Below are positions 26,827 to 35,551 of a DNA stretch of 64,000 bases, piece by piece (the stretch's first letter is position 1; every line of letters starts with the position of its first letter). Source of the stretch: Dorea longicatena (lineage in GTDB: Bacteria > Bacillota > Clostridia > Lachnospirales > Lachnospiraceae). The position numbers and the translations under genes are program-made. The stretch lies in NCBI RefSeq assembly GCF_024168045.1, contig NZ_CP100126.1, forward strand, positions 1,691,501 through 1,755,500. The letters are read 5' to 3'. Under the pieces are notes generated by a model. It saw only the letters and a program-made list of their open reading frames with translations. It did not search any database and was not told the origin of the DNA.

Positions 26827-26837
26827 CCGCAGGCTAG
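26795..26837 (-). promoter_or_regulatory. Stem-loop in the leader of the radical SAM cassette
   Basis: An inverted repeat with arms CTAGCCTG and CAGGCTAG, continued by ATG/CAT and CTTT/AAAG pairs around a T/A-rich loop. It lies 75-120 bases upstream of the radical SAM start and just downstream of a free AAGGAGG. No long U-tract follows on the minus strand, so an attenuator or translation-control hairpin fits better than a plain terminator. Confidence 0.45.
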
Positions 26838-26970
26838 GTCAAACCTCCTTATCATAATTTTTCGGCTTATAGTGTGGGTCAAAATAAGCATCCAAGAAAC
26901 CATTCAATTTTCATAGTTCCGCTACTCACCCGACACAACCATGCAGAAAAATCATCATAACCAGATTCGA

Positions 26971-27345
26971 CTAAGCCAGCGAAACCCTTGTAAAATCAAG
27001 GTTTTTCTTGGTTGTCCCTATTATACCGCTATCTCCAATCAAAATATTGATTAATGACGGCAACTCATCTAATGATGTAGAACGTAAAAATTTGCCATAT
27101 GAAACTAATCTAATTTCATCTGGAAGCAGCTTTCCATCCTTGTCTTTCTCATTTGTCATTGTTCGAAACTTCAATAATGATATGATTCTTTCATTCTTTC
27201 CTGGTCTTTTCTGTACAAAAAAAGGATTTCCCTTCATACAAATTGCTCCAATAATAGTTAAAATAACAAGCAATGGAGAAAGTACAATCAAAGCACACAA
27301 ACTCAATATAAAATCAATTGCTCTCTTAAAAAATTTAGCGTACAT
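26971..27345 (-). pseudogene. Truncated initiating sugar transferase (PglC-type), second copy
   Basis: The first ~112 residues match a phosphoglycosyl transferase: N-terminal hydrophobic helix, FFVQKRPGKNERI, LLKFRTM, and the Asp-Glu pair in SLDELPSLINILIGD. The reading frame then runs into an unrelated tail and stops at 124 residues, so the PRPL motif, the RPGLTGLAQVNGRN region and the C-terminus are missing. Compared with the complete 222-residue copy at 18477-19145 this is a 3'-truncated relic, most likely inactive. The break lies exactly where the non-coding junction before the radical SAM cassette begins, which suggests that insertion or deletion of that segment cut the gene. Confidence 0.85.
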
Positions 27346-27369
27346 TAAAACATATATCCCTTCATAGCT

Positions 27370-28653
27370 TTACTCAAAACAAGCTCTTATAACTTCAATA
27401 ATTCTCTCCTGTTGCTCTGCTGTCATCTTATTGTCACTCGGCAGACACACACCTCGCTGGAAGACATCTGCCCCAGCATCCTTAATTCCACCCGCAATAT
27501 AAGCATTTGTTTTCGCCCTACCAGATCCATTTACTGTAACAAACTCATGCATTCTATACATCGGCTGCATATGCATAGGTTTCCAAATTGGTCTTCCTTC
27601 TGCGTTTATACTTGTAATTGCATCTAAAATTTCTGTCGGGCAACTCTTACCTGCTTCTGAAATATAAAGTGCTTCTGTTTCTCCTCTTACTTGCTTACAC
27701 ATAGCATCTTCATTGATTAGCAAACTACTTAACCAGTAATTTGGCTCAGCTTTTGTTTCATCAAATGGATTCATCTGTACTGGAAGATCTTTAAATCCTT
27801 CTTTATATCTTTCATAAACAGCTTTCTTCTGTGCTACATGGTCGAATAAATGATTATACTGATCTCGGATTACTCCTGCGATAACATTGCTCATTCGATA
27901 ATTATATCCGACTTCCTCATTCTGATACCATGTGGCAGCTTCTCTTGCCTGTGTTGACCATTTACGAGCCTGGTTTGCGTCTTCGAGCGAATTTGTCAAC
28001 AGACATCCCCCCGCAGATCCTGTAATGATTTTATTTCCATTATAAGATATTGCGGCATAATCACCATAAGATCCGCACGCTTTACCTTCCCATGTTGCTC
28101 CCATTGCTTCAGCAGCATCTTCGACTAACAACGCACCATGTTTTTCACATATTTTTTTAATCTGTTTGACATTTCCTGGGAATCCATAAAGTTCTGCATA
28201 AACAACCAATTTCACATCCGGATACATCTCAAATGCTTTCTCTAACGCAACAGGATCCATTCCCCATGAATCATATTCTGTATCGATAAATACTGGAATG
28301 CCGCCTTCATAAACAACAGGATTTAACGTAGCATTAAATGTCATATCTGTACAAAATACTCTCTTATTTTGTAATGCTCCAACTCCAACCGGTGGTTTTC
28401 CATATAATCTCTCTCCCGCAAGTTTCATACAAAGATGAAGTGCTGCGGTACCACAAGATAATGCAACTGCATATTTGGTTTCTGATATCTCTGCAGCTAT
28501 CTTTTCTACTTCATTGATGTTCGCACCTACCGTAGACATCCAGTTTGTTTCATAAGCTTCCATTACATAACGCATAGAATCTGGATACATTGTCGGCGAA
28601 GAAAGCCATACCTTTTTTTCAAATTTCTCAAATTGATTACTTTTCTTATACAT
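27370..28653 (-). CDS. UDP-4-keto-sugar aminotransferase (PglE/EpsN-type, DegT family), copy 2
   Basis: A 427-residue DegT/DnrJ/EryC1 aminotransferase of exactly the same length as the copy at 19162-20445 and similar throughout. Seen: WLSSPTMYPDS start, VEDAAEAMGA, and the PLP lysine in SYNGNKIITGSAGG. It would form the 4-amino sugar from the product of the dehydratase just upstream. All catalytic motifs are intact, so it may be redundant or may prefer another sugar. It follows dehydratase copy 2 and precedes the broken sugar transferase, the same order as in the first module, which supports duplication or acquisition of a related block. Confidence 0.9.
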   Translation of the reverse strand: MYKKSNQFEKFEKKVWLSSPTMYPDSMRYVMEAYETNWMSTVGANINEVEKIAAEISETKYAVALSCGTAALHLCMKLAGERLYGKPPVGVGALQNKRVFCTDMTFNATLNPVVYEGGIPVFIDTEYDSWGMDPVALEKAFEMYPDVKLVVYAELYGFPGNVKQIKKICEKHGALLVEDAAEAMGATWEGKACGSYGDYAAISYNGNKIITGSAGGCLLTNSLEDANQARKWSTQAREAATWYQNEEVGYNYRMSNVIAGVIRDQYNHLFDHVAQKKAVYERYKEGFKDLPVQMNPFDETKAEPNYWLSSLLINEDAMCKQVRGETEALYISEAGKSCPTEILDAITSINAEGRPIWKPMHMQPMYRMHEFVTVNGSGRAKTNAYIAGGIKDAGADVFQRGVCLPSDNKMTAEQQERIIEVIRACFE

Positions 28654-28705
28654 TTTCTCACCCTTTGTTTATATCATTTATTAATCATTCCAGACCAATC
28701 AAGAT

Positions 28706-30676
28706 TTAAAACAATGCAACTTTCATTCCCTTTTTCGAATTTTCTTCATTTTCTCTATGTTGTTTTTTAAATGCCGTCTTATTTACCTCTTCCGGTCTTT
28801 TAAATGTCGGAACAACCTTTCTCAACACTTCTTTCGCTTTCGAGTCATCATCCGTAGCGCATGCTTCCTTCAACATTGCAAGTTTCTCATCAATTTCGGC
28901 TGCACTGAGCGCAGAATCTCTTTCGATAAAAATCATACTGTTCTCTGTCTTGTCCAGTTCTTCTGTCTTTACCAATAACTCTTCATAAAGCTTTTCGCCC
29001 GGACGAAGTCCTGTCTCAACAATCTCAATCCCCTGTACTCCAGATAAGCGGATCATATTCTCGGCAAGATCCATAATCTTAACCGGTTTCCCCATATCCA
29101 GAACAAACAATTCACCATTCTGTGCCATTGCTCCACTTTGCAGTACCAGCTGAGACGCTTCCGGTATCGTCATAAAATACCGAATGATTCTCTTATCTGT
29201 GATCGTCACAGGACCGCCATTTGCAATCTGTCTTTTGAACAGCGGAATCACCGATCCCGCACTTCCAAGCACATTGCCGAATCTGGTTGCACTATACTTT
29301 ACATTTCCATGTGTACTTGCACTCTGTACGATCATCTCACACATACGCTTTGTGGCACCCATGACATTCGTCGGATTAACTGCCTTATCCGTGGATACCA
29401 TCATGAATCGTTCCGCGCCATATTCTTCGCACAATTCCACCATGTTTTTTGTTCCAAATATATTGTTTTCAATCGCCTCAATGCAATTATGCTCCATCAA
29501 TGGTACATGCTTATGCGCAGCAGCATTAATTACGATCTGTGGATGATACTGTTCGAATATTCTTGCCATCGCCTTTCGATTCGTAATTGACGCAATCTCA
29601 ACCTGTAACTTTAATTTCCCTTTGTAAGCAATTTTCAGTTCCTGCTGTACATCATAAGCACCATTTTCATAGATGTCCAGAATAACCAGTTGTTTCGGCT
29701 GCATCTTAGCCATCTGACGACAGAGCTCCGATCCGATCGAACCGCCGCCACCGGTGATCAATACCACTTTATCTTTATAATATGCATTGGTTTGTTCATC
29801 CGCAACTACCAGTGGCTTTCTAAAAAGTAATTCCTCAATGTCGAACTCTCTCAGATATCTTTTCCCTCCGGCAGCATGCATCGTCGGGTAATCATAGATT
29901 TTTACTTTATAGCCGGCATTCTTATAATAATCATACAGTTCTTTTCTCCTTTCTGTCTCCATAGACGGAATTGCAAAGATAATCTCCTGCACTTCATAAT
30001 CATCCAGCTTCGATAATGTTGCATCCGTTTCCGACCATACAGGAATCCCCTGGATCTCACGTCCTACTTTTTCCTTATTAATATCAATAAAGCATCTTGG
30101 AACGTAGGATGCCTGTTCGTTATTCAGCAGTTCTTCTGCAAGGCCGACACCTACGCGGCCTGCACCGATAATCGCAATTTTAATTTTCTGGATTTCTTTT
30201 TCACGTCCTGCATCAATTCCCGAGAATATCTTCAGAAGCACCGTCCAGAATCTGCCCTGCATATCATTGCTGTTCCCGCATTTATATGCATAGCGATACA
30301 ACATACGTATCGTTAATGCTCCAAGCAGATCCACGCTTACAAGAGAAAGCATTCTTGTAAAAGTAATGCTTTCAACAGGGAGAAGAATTTCTATGATCAT
30401 ATAGAGCACACATGCTATTCCATCTGCAAAGATCAGACGCATATAGCACTGAATGCCTCCATATCTCCACACCTGTCCATATATATTTCCAAGCAGGCGG
30501 ATGCCAAATATGCACACCATAGATATACACATTTGTTGAAGTATGCCTGTATTTGATAATCTATCATTTCCTCCGTATAGCCTCAGTAATAATATTGCCG
30601 ACAATAAATATATCAATATATCATAGCAGACAAGCATCCACCGAATATGAACTTTTTTCTTCTCCTGTATTTTCAT
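28706..30676 (-). CDS. Membrane UDP-GlcNAc 4,6-dehydratase (PglF/EpsC-type), copy 2
   Basis: A 656-residue paralogue of the protein at 20489-22432. Membrane helices fill the first ~150 residues, then VAIIGAGRVG-type and VLITGGGGSIGSELCRQ Rossmann loops and STDKAVNPTNVMGATK with the MxxxK catalytic pair. The two copies are most alike in the catalytic half and least alike in the N-terminal membrane part and the extreme C-terminus, which here has an extra basic tail (KKQHRENEENSKKG). Codon use is more GC-rich than in copy 1 and closer to the conserved cps genes upstream, so this is likely the resident copy. It follows the LCP gene by 22 bases. Confidence 0.92.
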   Translation of the reverse strand: MKIQEKKKVHIRWMLVCYDILIYLLSAILLLRLYGGNDRLSNTGILQQMCISMVCIFGIRLLGNIYGQVWRYGGIQCYMRLIFADGIACVLYMIIEILLPVESITFTRMLSLVSVDLLGALTIRMLYRYAYKCGNSNDMQGRFWTVLLKIFSGIDAGREKEIQKIKIAIIGAGRVGVGLAEELLNNEQASYVPRCFIDINKEKVGREIQGIPVWSETDATLSKLDDYEVQEIIFAIPSMETERRKELYDYYKNAGYKVKIYDYPTMHAAGGKRYLREFDIEELLFRKPLVVADEQTNAYYKDKVVLITGGGGSIGSELCRQMAKMQPKQLVILDIYENGAYDVQQELKIAYKGKLKLQVEIASITNRKAMARIFEQYHPQIVINAAAHKHVPLMEHNCIEAIENNIFGTKNMVELCEEYGAERFMMVSTDKAVNPTNVMGATKRMCEMIVQSASTHGNVKYSATRFGNVLGSAGSVIPLFKRQIANGGPVTITDKRIIRYFMTIPEASQLVLQSGAMAQNGELFVLDMGKPVKIMDLAENMIRLSGVQGIEIVETGLRPGEKLYEELLVKTEELDKTENSMIFIERDSALSAAEIDEKLAMLKEACATDDDSKAKEVLRKVVPTFKRPEEVNKTAFKKQHRENEENSKKGMKVALF

Positions 30677-30698
30677 AATCTATTTCTCTTTTCCTATA

Positions 30699-32144
30699 CT
30701 ATTTCTTTGTTAATACTTTTTTCATCTTATCACTTGTATTTGCTACCACCGCTTCATCTGGCCACATCACATACAACAGCTGCGATCCCGACGAATAACA
30801 AGCCTGCGTATCTCCCTTGCCGGATGCCGCCTGCGACTCAATATTCCAGCTTGCTCCGTCATTAAGCTGCATATTAATGAATTTTGCCATCTCATCCGAT
30901 GTCATATTCGTCTCTACACAATCACTGACCGTTGCCAGGATCTCGTTAGCACTCTTAATGATTGCCGGAGATGTGGCTTTCTGAATAATCGCAGTCAATA
31001 CCGCTTCCTGATCCTTACCACGCTGGTTATCACCTGCTGCGAAGCTATGCCTCTCTCTTGAGAACGCCAGTGCCTGCGCACCATTCATATGATTTACACC
31101 TTTATGGAAGCTATATCCACCTGCTTCAAATTCTACTTCCGAATTCACATCCACACCGCCAAGCGCATCCACTATCGTCTCCAGGGAAGTAAAGTTCACC
31201 CGCGCATAGTAACTGATGTCAATTCCATACAGATTCTCAAGCGTTGCCATAGATGCATCCACTCCATAGATACCTGCGTGTGTCAGCTTATCCCTTGCAT
31301 CACCCGATACACCTGGAATCGTAACATAATAATCTCTCGGTGTCGTTGTGAGCAGGATCTGCTTCGTATTCGGATTCACCGTCATAATAATATTTACATC
31401 ACTTCGGCTGTTCGTTGTGATTGGTCCAGATACATCGATACCACTGATAAACACATTGAACGGTTCCTGTACATCTGCTTTTTTCTCTTCTTTTAATTTT
31501 GTCTTTATTCCATACTGATACAAAACACGAACCTGATCCGAGAACCCCTCAATCGACTCATCGATCATACTCATATACCCCTCATTGAACACCGCCGCAT
31601 CCACATTTCCATTCAGAAGTGCATTTGCCTCATCCGTCAATGATTCGTATTCTTCGGTCTTCACGTCTTTGCCGACTTTCTTCTCGATATCCTTGATCAT
31701 CTTATCGGTATTATTCTGATCTACTGCCGTCTGATAACCGAACCGGTAATCCTCGGCATCTTTGATGTTCTTCGCAGAATCACCTTTCTTCACGACCACG
31801 ACCATGTTATCCGTCTTGTAGGTAGCTCCGCCGACTTTCTTAAGTACATCATCGGTCTTCATCATTCCCATACTGATTGCTGCCAGTATAATCGTCATCA
31901 GCAGACTGATGATCATACCCGTATAGCGCAGTACTTTATTCTTCGGATACTGCAGGATATGTGTCGCGCCAAAGAGTACCGCCAGTGTCCCGATCAGGAA
32001 GATCAGGTACTTCTTCGGCAACATCCCGCTGCCTGCCACAGTCACGATGCAGATCACCGATACCAGAAGCTGGATCAGTGTGATCAGTTTTCCTATCAGG
32101 TTTTTTCTTTCCATTTCCAGAAGTCTCTGTCTCATATCATTCAT
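30699..32144 (-). CDS. LytR-CpsA-Psr (LCP) family glycopolymer transferase
   Basis: A 481-residue membrane protein expected to attach the finished polysaccharide from its lipid carrier to peptidoglycan. Three transmembrane helices lie at about residues 17-38, 44-66 and 74-95. A stretch at about 110-210 looks like a small substrate-binding-protein-type domain (NMVVVVKKGDSAKNIKD, NGNVDAAVFNEGYMS), as seen in some CpsA-like LCP proteins. The LCP domain follows (about 235-410) with NVFISGIDVSG, SRSDVNIIMTVNP, TTPRDYYV, and SRERHSFAAGDNQRGKDQEAVL. It sits just after the cpsBCD set, the usual place for the ligase of a Wzy-dependent capsule. Confidence 0.92.
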   Translation of the reverse strand: MNDMRQRLLEMERKNLIGKLITLIQLLVSVICIVTVAGSGMLPKKYLIFLIGTLAVLFGATHILQYPKNKVLRYTGMIISLLMTIILAAISMGMMKTDDVLKKVGGATYKTDNMVVVVKKGDSAKNIKDAEDYRFGYQTAVDQNNTDKMIKDIEKKVGKDVKTEEYESLTDEANALLNGNVDAAVFNEGYMSMIDESIEGFSDQVRVLYQYGIKTKLKEEKKADVQEPFNVFISGIDVSGPITTNSRSDVNIIMTVNPNTKQILLTTTPRDYYVTIPGVSGDARDKLTHAGIYGVDASMATLENLYGIDISYYARVNFTSLETIVDALGGVDVNSEVEFEAGGYSFHKGVNHMNGAQALAFSRERHSFAAGDNQRGKDQEAVLTAIIQKATSPAIIKSANEILATVSDCVETNMTSDEMAKFINMQLNDGASWNIESQAASGKGDTQACYSSGSQLLYVMWPDEAVVANTSDKMKKVLTKK

Positions 32145-32154
32145 CCTTCGTCTG

Positions 32155-32940
32155 TTACTGTACAGTCAGTGTAAATGTGATCGGATCTGAGGTGTTACCG
32201 TCACTGTCCTGTACGTAATACTGTAATGTATAGGTTCCTGCCTGGTTTACATTGTAATTACCGTCGATGTGAAGCCCGCGGAACAAGGTGTCTCTGTCGT
32301 CTTTGTCGTCCACTGCATCAGTTACTTCATTTAGTGCATTGAATGATGTTCCTCTAGCTATCGTCTTCGCTTCTTCGGCAAGCTTCATTGCCGGACGTGT
32401 GCCATTCGGCTGCAGCGCCTCACTCTGCTGGTCTGCGCTCTGCTGATCTGCTGCCGCTGCATCCTGTACGGTATCTTCTGCCTTTTTTTCTTCAGCAATC
32501 TTCTTGGTCTTTGCTTTTTTGGATTTTTTCTTTGTCTTCTGTGTGGTATCTTCCGACACCTCTTCCGAAGCCGTATCCTGTGCGATATCTTCTGCCACAT
32601 CACTGTCTTCTGCTGCCTGATAGGTCACTTCCCGGCTTGCTGTTCCTACATTTTTCGCCTTGTCTGTGACACCGTAATAGACAACCGCCTTCTTCTTACT
32701 GACCGGCACGACCTTCTCTACAAACACCTCACTGGTCAGGTCTCCATCTTTATTGTCCTGTGCCGTCACGCCTTCCAGAAGCTTTCCGTAGTCTTCTCCT
32801 TCTGTATAGGCAATCTTCTTACTCTGGTCTACTTTCATCTCCGGTGCAGTGCGATCCTGATTCTTATAGGTCATATATCCTGCACCCGCCAGTGCTATAC
32901 ATCCGGCCGTCAACAGGCCGGTAACCACGCGCTGGTTCAT
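32155..32940 (-). CDS. Membrane-anchored surface protein with two DUF5011/Ig-like domains
   Basis: A 261-residue protein with an N-terminal hydrophobic anchor (about residues 5-24, no lipobox), then two beta-rich modules of the DUF5011 type: DRTAPEMKVDQ...VTAQDNKDGDLTSEV near residues 30-105 and FNALNEVTDAVDDKDDRDTL...GTYTLQYYVQDSDGNTSDP near 195-260. Between them is a long low-complexity linker rich in Glu, Lys, Thr, Ala and Gln, including a KKKSKKAKTKK run. It probably spans the cell wall. It lies between cpsD and the LCP gene, so a part in holding or organising the polysaccharide assembly complex is plausible; no enzyme motif is seen. Confidence 0.8.
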   Translation of the reverse strand: MNQRVVTGLLTAGCIALAGAGYMTYKNQDRTAPEMKVDQSKKIAYTEGEDYGKLLEGVTAQDNKDGDLTSEVFVEKVVPVSKKKAVVYYGVTDKAKNVGTASREVTYQAAEDSDVAEDIAQDTASEEVSEDTTQKTKKKSKKAKTKKIAEEKKAEDTVQDAAAADQQSADQQSEALQPNGTRPAMKLAEEAKTIARGTSFNALNEVTDAVDDKDDRDTLFRGLHIDGNYNVNQAGTYTLQYYVQDSDGNTSDPITFTLTVQ

Positions 32941-32951
32941 ACGCTCACCCT

Positions 32952-33647
32952 CTATTTCTTTCCGTTTTCTCCGTAACTGCCATAGTAATTACCGTAGTAT
33001 TTACCATAATACTTGTTCTGTTTCATCTCTACTTTATTCAATACCACGCCGAGGATTGGGCAGTCTGCCTTCTCCAACTGTTCTTTTACCACTCTGGCGA
33101 ACTTGTAGCTGATCGTCTTCGCTGAGATGACCATCACGGAGGCATCTGAGAATTTTGCAATGATCGCTGCGTCAATGACGCTTCCGAGCGGCGGCGCATC
33201 GATGATCACATAATCATATGCCTGTCTTGCACCGTCAAGGAATGCTTCGAACCTTCTGCTGCCGAGCAGTTCTGCCGGGTTCGGCGGGACCGGTCCTGCG
33301 AATGTCACGAAGAGATTCGGTTCCTGTGTTCTTAAAATCACTTCTTTTACGTCTGCTTGTCCGGAGAGGAAGTGTGTCAGTCCCTTCACTTCTCCTGTGA
33401 CTCTGTGCCGTCCCACCAGGACGGATTTCCGAAGGTCTGCATCCACGAACAATACTCTCTTGCCGCCTTCTGCGAGGGATGCTGCAAGTCCCATCGTCAC
33501 GGTACTCTTTCCTTCGTTCGGTGTACAGCTTGTGAATACGATCACTTTCTTATCTGATCCGGAGAATTCAATGTTGGTACGAAGTGTCTTGTATGCTTCG
33601 TTGCTCCGGTAATCTTTCGTTAGATTCTTTAATACTATCTCTGCCAT
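32952..33647 (-). CDS. cpsD: Capsule autophosphorylating tyrosine kinase (CpsD/YwqD-type)
   Basis: A 231-residue BY-kinase that pairs with CpsC to control chain length and export. It has Walker A in SCTPNEGKST (near residue 43), Walker A' in LFVDADLR and Walker B in DYVIIDAPPLG, then a C-terminal tyrosine cluster of YYGxYYGxYYGxYG form, the autophosphorylation site. An EAYKTLRTNIEF start matches the family's membrane-partner contact region. Single-domain length is normal for Gram-positive bacteria. Gene order cpsB-cpsC-cpsD is conserved, with nine to ten bases between genes. Confidence 0.95.
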   Translation of the reverse strand: MAEIVLKNLTKDYRSNEAYKTLRTNIEFSGSDKKVIVFTSCTPNEGKSTVTMGLAASLAEGGKRVLFVDADLRKSVLVGRHRVTGEVKGLTHFLSGQADVKEVILRTQEPNLFVTFAGPVPPNPAELLGSRRFEAFLDGARQAYDYVIIDAPPLGSVIDAAIIAKFSDASVMVISAKTISYKFARVVKEQLEKADCPILGVVLNKVEMKQNKYYGKYYGNYYGSYGENGKK

Positions 33648-33656
33648 GTCCTTCTC

Positions 33657-34439
33657 CTATCTTCTGCTTTTCACAGCATTTCTTGATTCTCTCTGCTGAT
33701 TTGCTCTCTTCGGTGCGCTACTTCCTTCCTGGATCGGGATGGAAGTCAGTACATTCAGTCCGAGGTACTTTTCTACATCATCCGGAGTCTTGACCGTATC
33801 ATCTAAGATGGAGATCAGTACAACGAATCCCATAGAGATGACAAGTCCGAGCAGTGCGCCGAGCATCATGTTCTTCTTGACATTCGGGGAAGACGGGCTG
33901 GTCGGAAGGTTCCCTTCTTCTACGGTGTTGACAGAATCCGCATTCATGATCTCTGTGATCTGTACGCTGACTGCTTTTCTGAGTGTGTCTGCGATCTGTT
34001 TTGCTTCTTTCGGATCATCGTCCGTCACACTGATGCTCATGATACGTGTGTCGGTCGGTGTCTCTGTGGTGATCATGCCTGCCAGTTCTTCCGGCGTTAC
34101 ATCAAGCTTCAGCTTGGAGATGGTCTTCTCCAGTACCGGTCGGCTCTTTACCAGTTCCATGTAGTCCTTTGTCAGCATGCTTCCTGTCTGTAAGTCTGTG
34201 TAGGTTGCGCTTGCTGAGGTGTCGTCATTCTTCGTCATAACAAAGAGCTTTGTTACTGACGTGTACTTCGGTGTCACGAACATCTTCGTTCCGACGAACG
34301 CTACCAGTGCCATGAATACCGCAGACAGAATAATTATCGTCTTCTTTGCCCATAAGGCACTGAATAATTCCATCAGATCAATGGTAACTTCGTCATCCTG
34401 AATCTCCTGATTCATCATTCCATAATTTTCTCGGCTCAT
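33657..34439 (-). CDS. cpsC: Chain-length determinant / kinase activator (CpsC/Wzz-type)
   Basis: A 260-residue Wzz-family membrane protein that activates CpsD and sets polymer length. An N-terminal acidic stretch (EVTIDLMELFSALWAKK) precedes TM1 at about 33-52; the extracytoplasmic region follows and TM2 lies at about 192-212. Just before TM2 is the proline-containing motif NLPTSPSSPNVKKNMMLGALLG, typical of the family. The cytoplasmic tail (VEKYLGLNVLTSIP) is the part that contacts the kinase. Stop and start are separated by nine bases from cpsD. Confidence 0.94.
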   Translation of the reverse strand: MSRENYGMMNQEIQDDEVTIDLMELFSALWAKKTIIILSAVFMALVAFVGTKMFVTPKYTSVTKLFVMTKNDDTSASATYTDLQTGSMLTKDYMELVKSRPVLEKTISKLKLDVTPEELAGMITTETPTDTRIMSISVTDDDPKEAKQIADTLRKAVSVQITEIMNADSVNTVEEGNLPTSPSSPNVKKNMMLGALLGLVISMGFVVLISILDDTVKTPDDVEKYLGLNVLTSIPIQEGSSAPKRANQQRESRNAVKSRR

Positions 34440-34440
34440 C

Positions 34441-35166
34441 TTAATCTCTCTTCTTCAGCATACTCTTGGCATTGCTGTAGAATATCCTCCTTGTATAATC
34501 TTCTCCGTATCGTTTCTCTACGTGAGCGGCCGCCTTCTTCATCTTCGGCGGTCTGTGCTTTGTATCGTGTGCATCGGTTCCGACGCAGAATACCATGTCG
34601 CGGTTCATCAGTTCTTCGATGAACTTTCTGATCTTACGGCCGGATCCCCCGGTGATGCTGTCTGCATTTACCTGCAGGTTCACACCCATATCGTACAGTT
34701 CTTCCGCAAGTTCTACATCTTCGGCGATGCAGTGATAGCGTTCGACATGCGCCAGTATGACTTCGTATCCTGCGAACTGCAGCTGCTGGATCCCCTGTCT
34801 GATGTAGCTGTATGTCTGTGAGGGCGGGAATTCTACCAGTACATACTCTCTGCGGTTCATCGAAAGGATCTTTCCTTCTTTTAATTTGTCTGCAACATCC
34901 TGTCCGAAATAGACTTCCGTTCCAAGGTATACCCGGAAGCGTTCATCGATCTCGTGTGCTGCTTCGCGCACAAGCTTTGCCTTTTCACGGAGCTTCTCTG
35001 CCGGCGCCTTTCCGCGGTGCGGATGGTGGTGAGGGGTTGCTATGATACACCGGATTCCTTCTGCGTATGCGATCTCAAGCATCTTCTTCGTCTCGGCAAG
35101 GTCTTTTGCCCCGTCATCGACTCCCGGCAGAATGTGGCAATGCATATCTATGTAACATTCTTTCAT
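34441..35166 (-). CDS. cpsB: PHP-family protein-tyrosine phosphatase (CpsB/YwqE-type)
   Basis: A 241-residue metal-dependent phosphatase that dephosphorylates CpsD. PHP motifs seen: DMHCHILPGVDDGAKD near the start, ATPHHHPHRGKAP near residue 48, LAHVERYH, and VGTDAHDTKHRPPKM near residue 200. I chose the ATG at 35166 because AAAGGAG lies upstream and the conserved DxHxH begins seven residues in; a longer frame to 35295 would start inside a leader with a poly-G run and has no ribosome site. It is the first gene of the polysaccharide operon, followed by cpsC at one base. Confidence 0.94.
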   Translation of the reverse strand: MKECYIDMHCHILPGVDDGAKDLAETKKMLEIAYAEGIRCIIATPHHHPHRGKAPAEKLREKAKLVREAAHEIDERFRVYLGTEVYFGQDVADKLKEGKILSMNRREYVLVEFPPSQTYSYIRQGIQQLQFAGYEVILAHVERYHCIAEDVELAEELYDMGVNLQVNADSITGGSGRKIRKFIEELMNRDMVFCVGTDAHDTKHRPPKMKKAAAHVEKRYGEDYTRRIFYSNAKSMLKKRD

Positions 35167-35246
35167 CTGGTGGTACTCCTTTATTCTCTGCTTTTTCATC
35201 GGTTTCTTATAAGTTGGAATAAATTCATTATATCCTTTTCTTCTCT

Positions 35247-35281
35247 GCGCAATTTTTTGCGCACCAAAATACCCCCCCCCC
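35247..35281 (-). promoter_or_regulatory. Leader hairpin and ten-G tract before cpsB
   Basis: In the untranslated leader of the cps operon a perfect palindrome GCGCAA-TTTT-TTGCGC (35247-35262) lies next to ten consecutive G on the minus strand (35281-35272). The gap between the dehydrogenase gene and cpsB (35167-35551) holds no gene that I can support. The hairpin is short for a terminator. The G run could vary in length; whether it affects expression is unknown. Confidence 0.4.
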
Positions 35282-35465
35282 GGTATTCTTATCATTTCAT
35301 ACCAATGGAAGGAAGGGTATCTCTCAAGCTCTTCGTATATTTATACATTTTATAAGTGTTATGTAATATCTCTATATTTGGCTTTCTGTCTTTAAAGCAC
35401 AAATAACTGGGATTATTATATATCATTTTTTGCCCACATCCCTCATCCATTCATAAACATGTATG

Positions 35466-35494
35466 ATTTTATCATATCTTTAAGCAGGCTTCAA
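35466..35494 (-). promoter_or_regulatory. Candidate promoter of the polysaccharide operon
   Basis: On the minus strand TTGAAG (35494-35489) is followed after 17 bases by TAAAAT (35471-35466), matching the SigA consensus at four and five of six positions. It would give a leader of roughly 290 bases before cpsB. A TATAAT further down (35420-35415) lacks a good -35 box. The region is AT-rich, so chance matches are possible. Confidence 0.4.
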
Positions 35495-35551
35495 CTATGT
35501 ATCAACAATTTGTACAACTTTTCCTATTTTTTGTCTTTTTTTCGACATGTT

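Noticed and set aside
26667..26903. 78-codon minus-strand frame before the radical SAM gene as a precursor peptide
   Set aside because: It overlaps the radical SAM start by 53 bases in another frame, has no ribosome site and runs through a hairpin; its composition looks random.
32385..32669. Frames inside the linker of the DUF5011 surface protein on both strands
   Set aside because: The low-complexity Lys/Glu/Gln-rich coding repeats keep other frames open by chance.
34441..35295. Longer cpsB reading frame starting at 35295
   Set aside because: The extra 43 residues are encoded across the G10 run and a hairpin and have no ribosome site; the ATG at 35166 has AAAGGAG and begins at the conserved motif.
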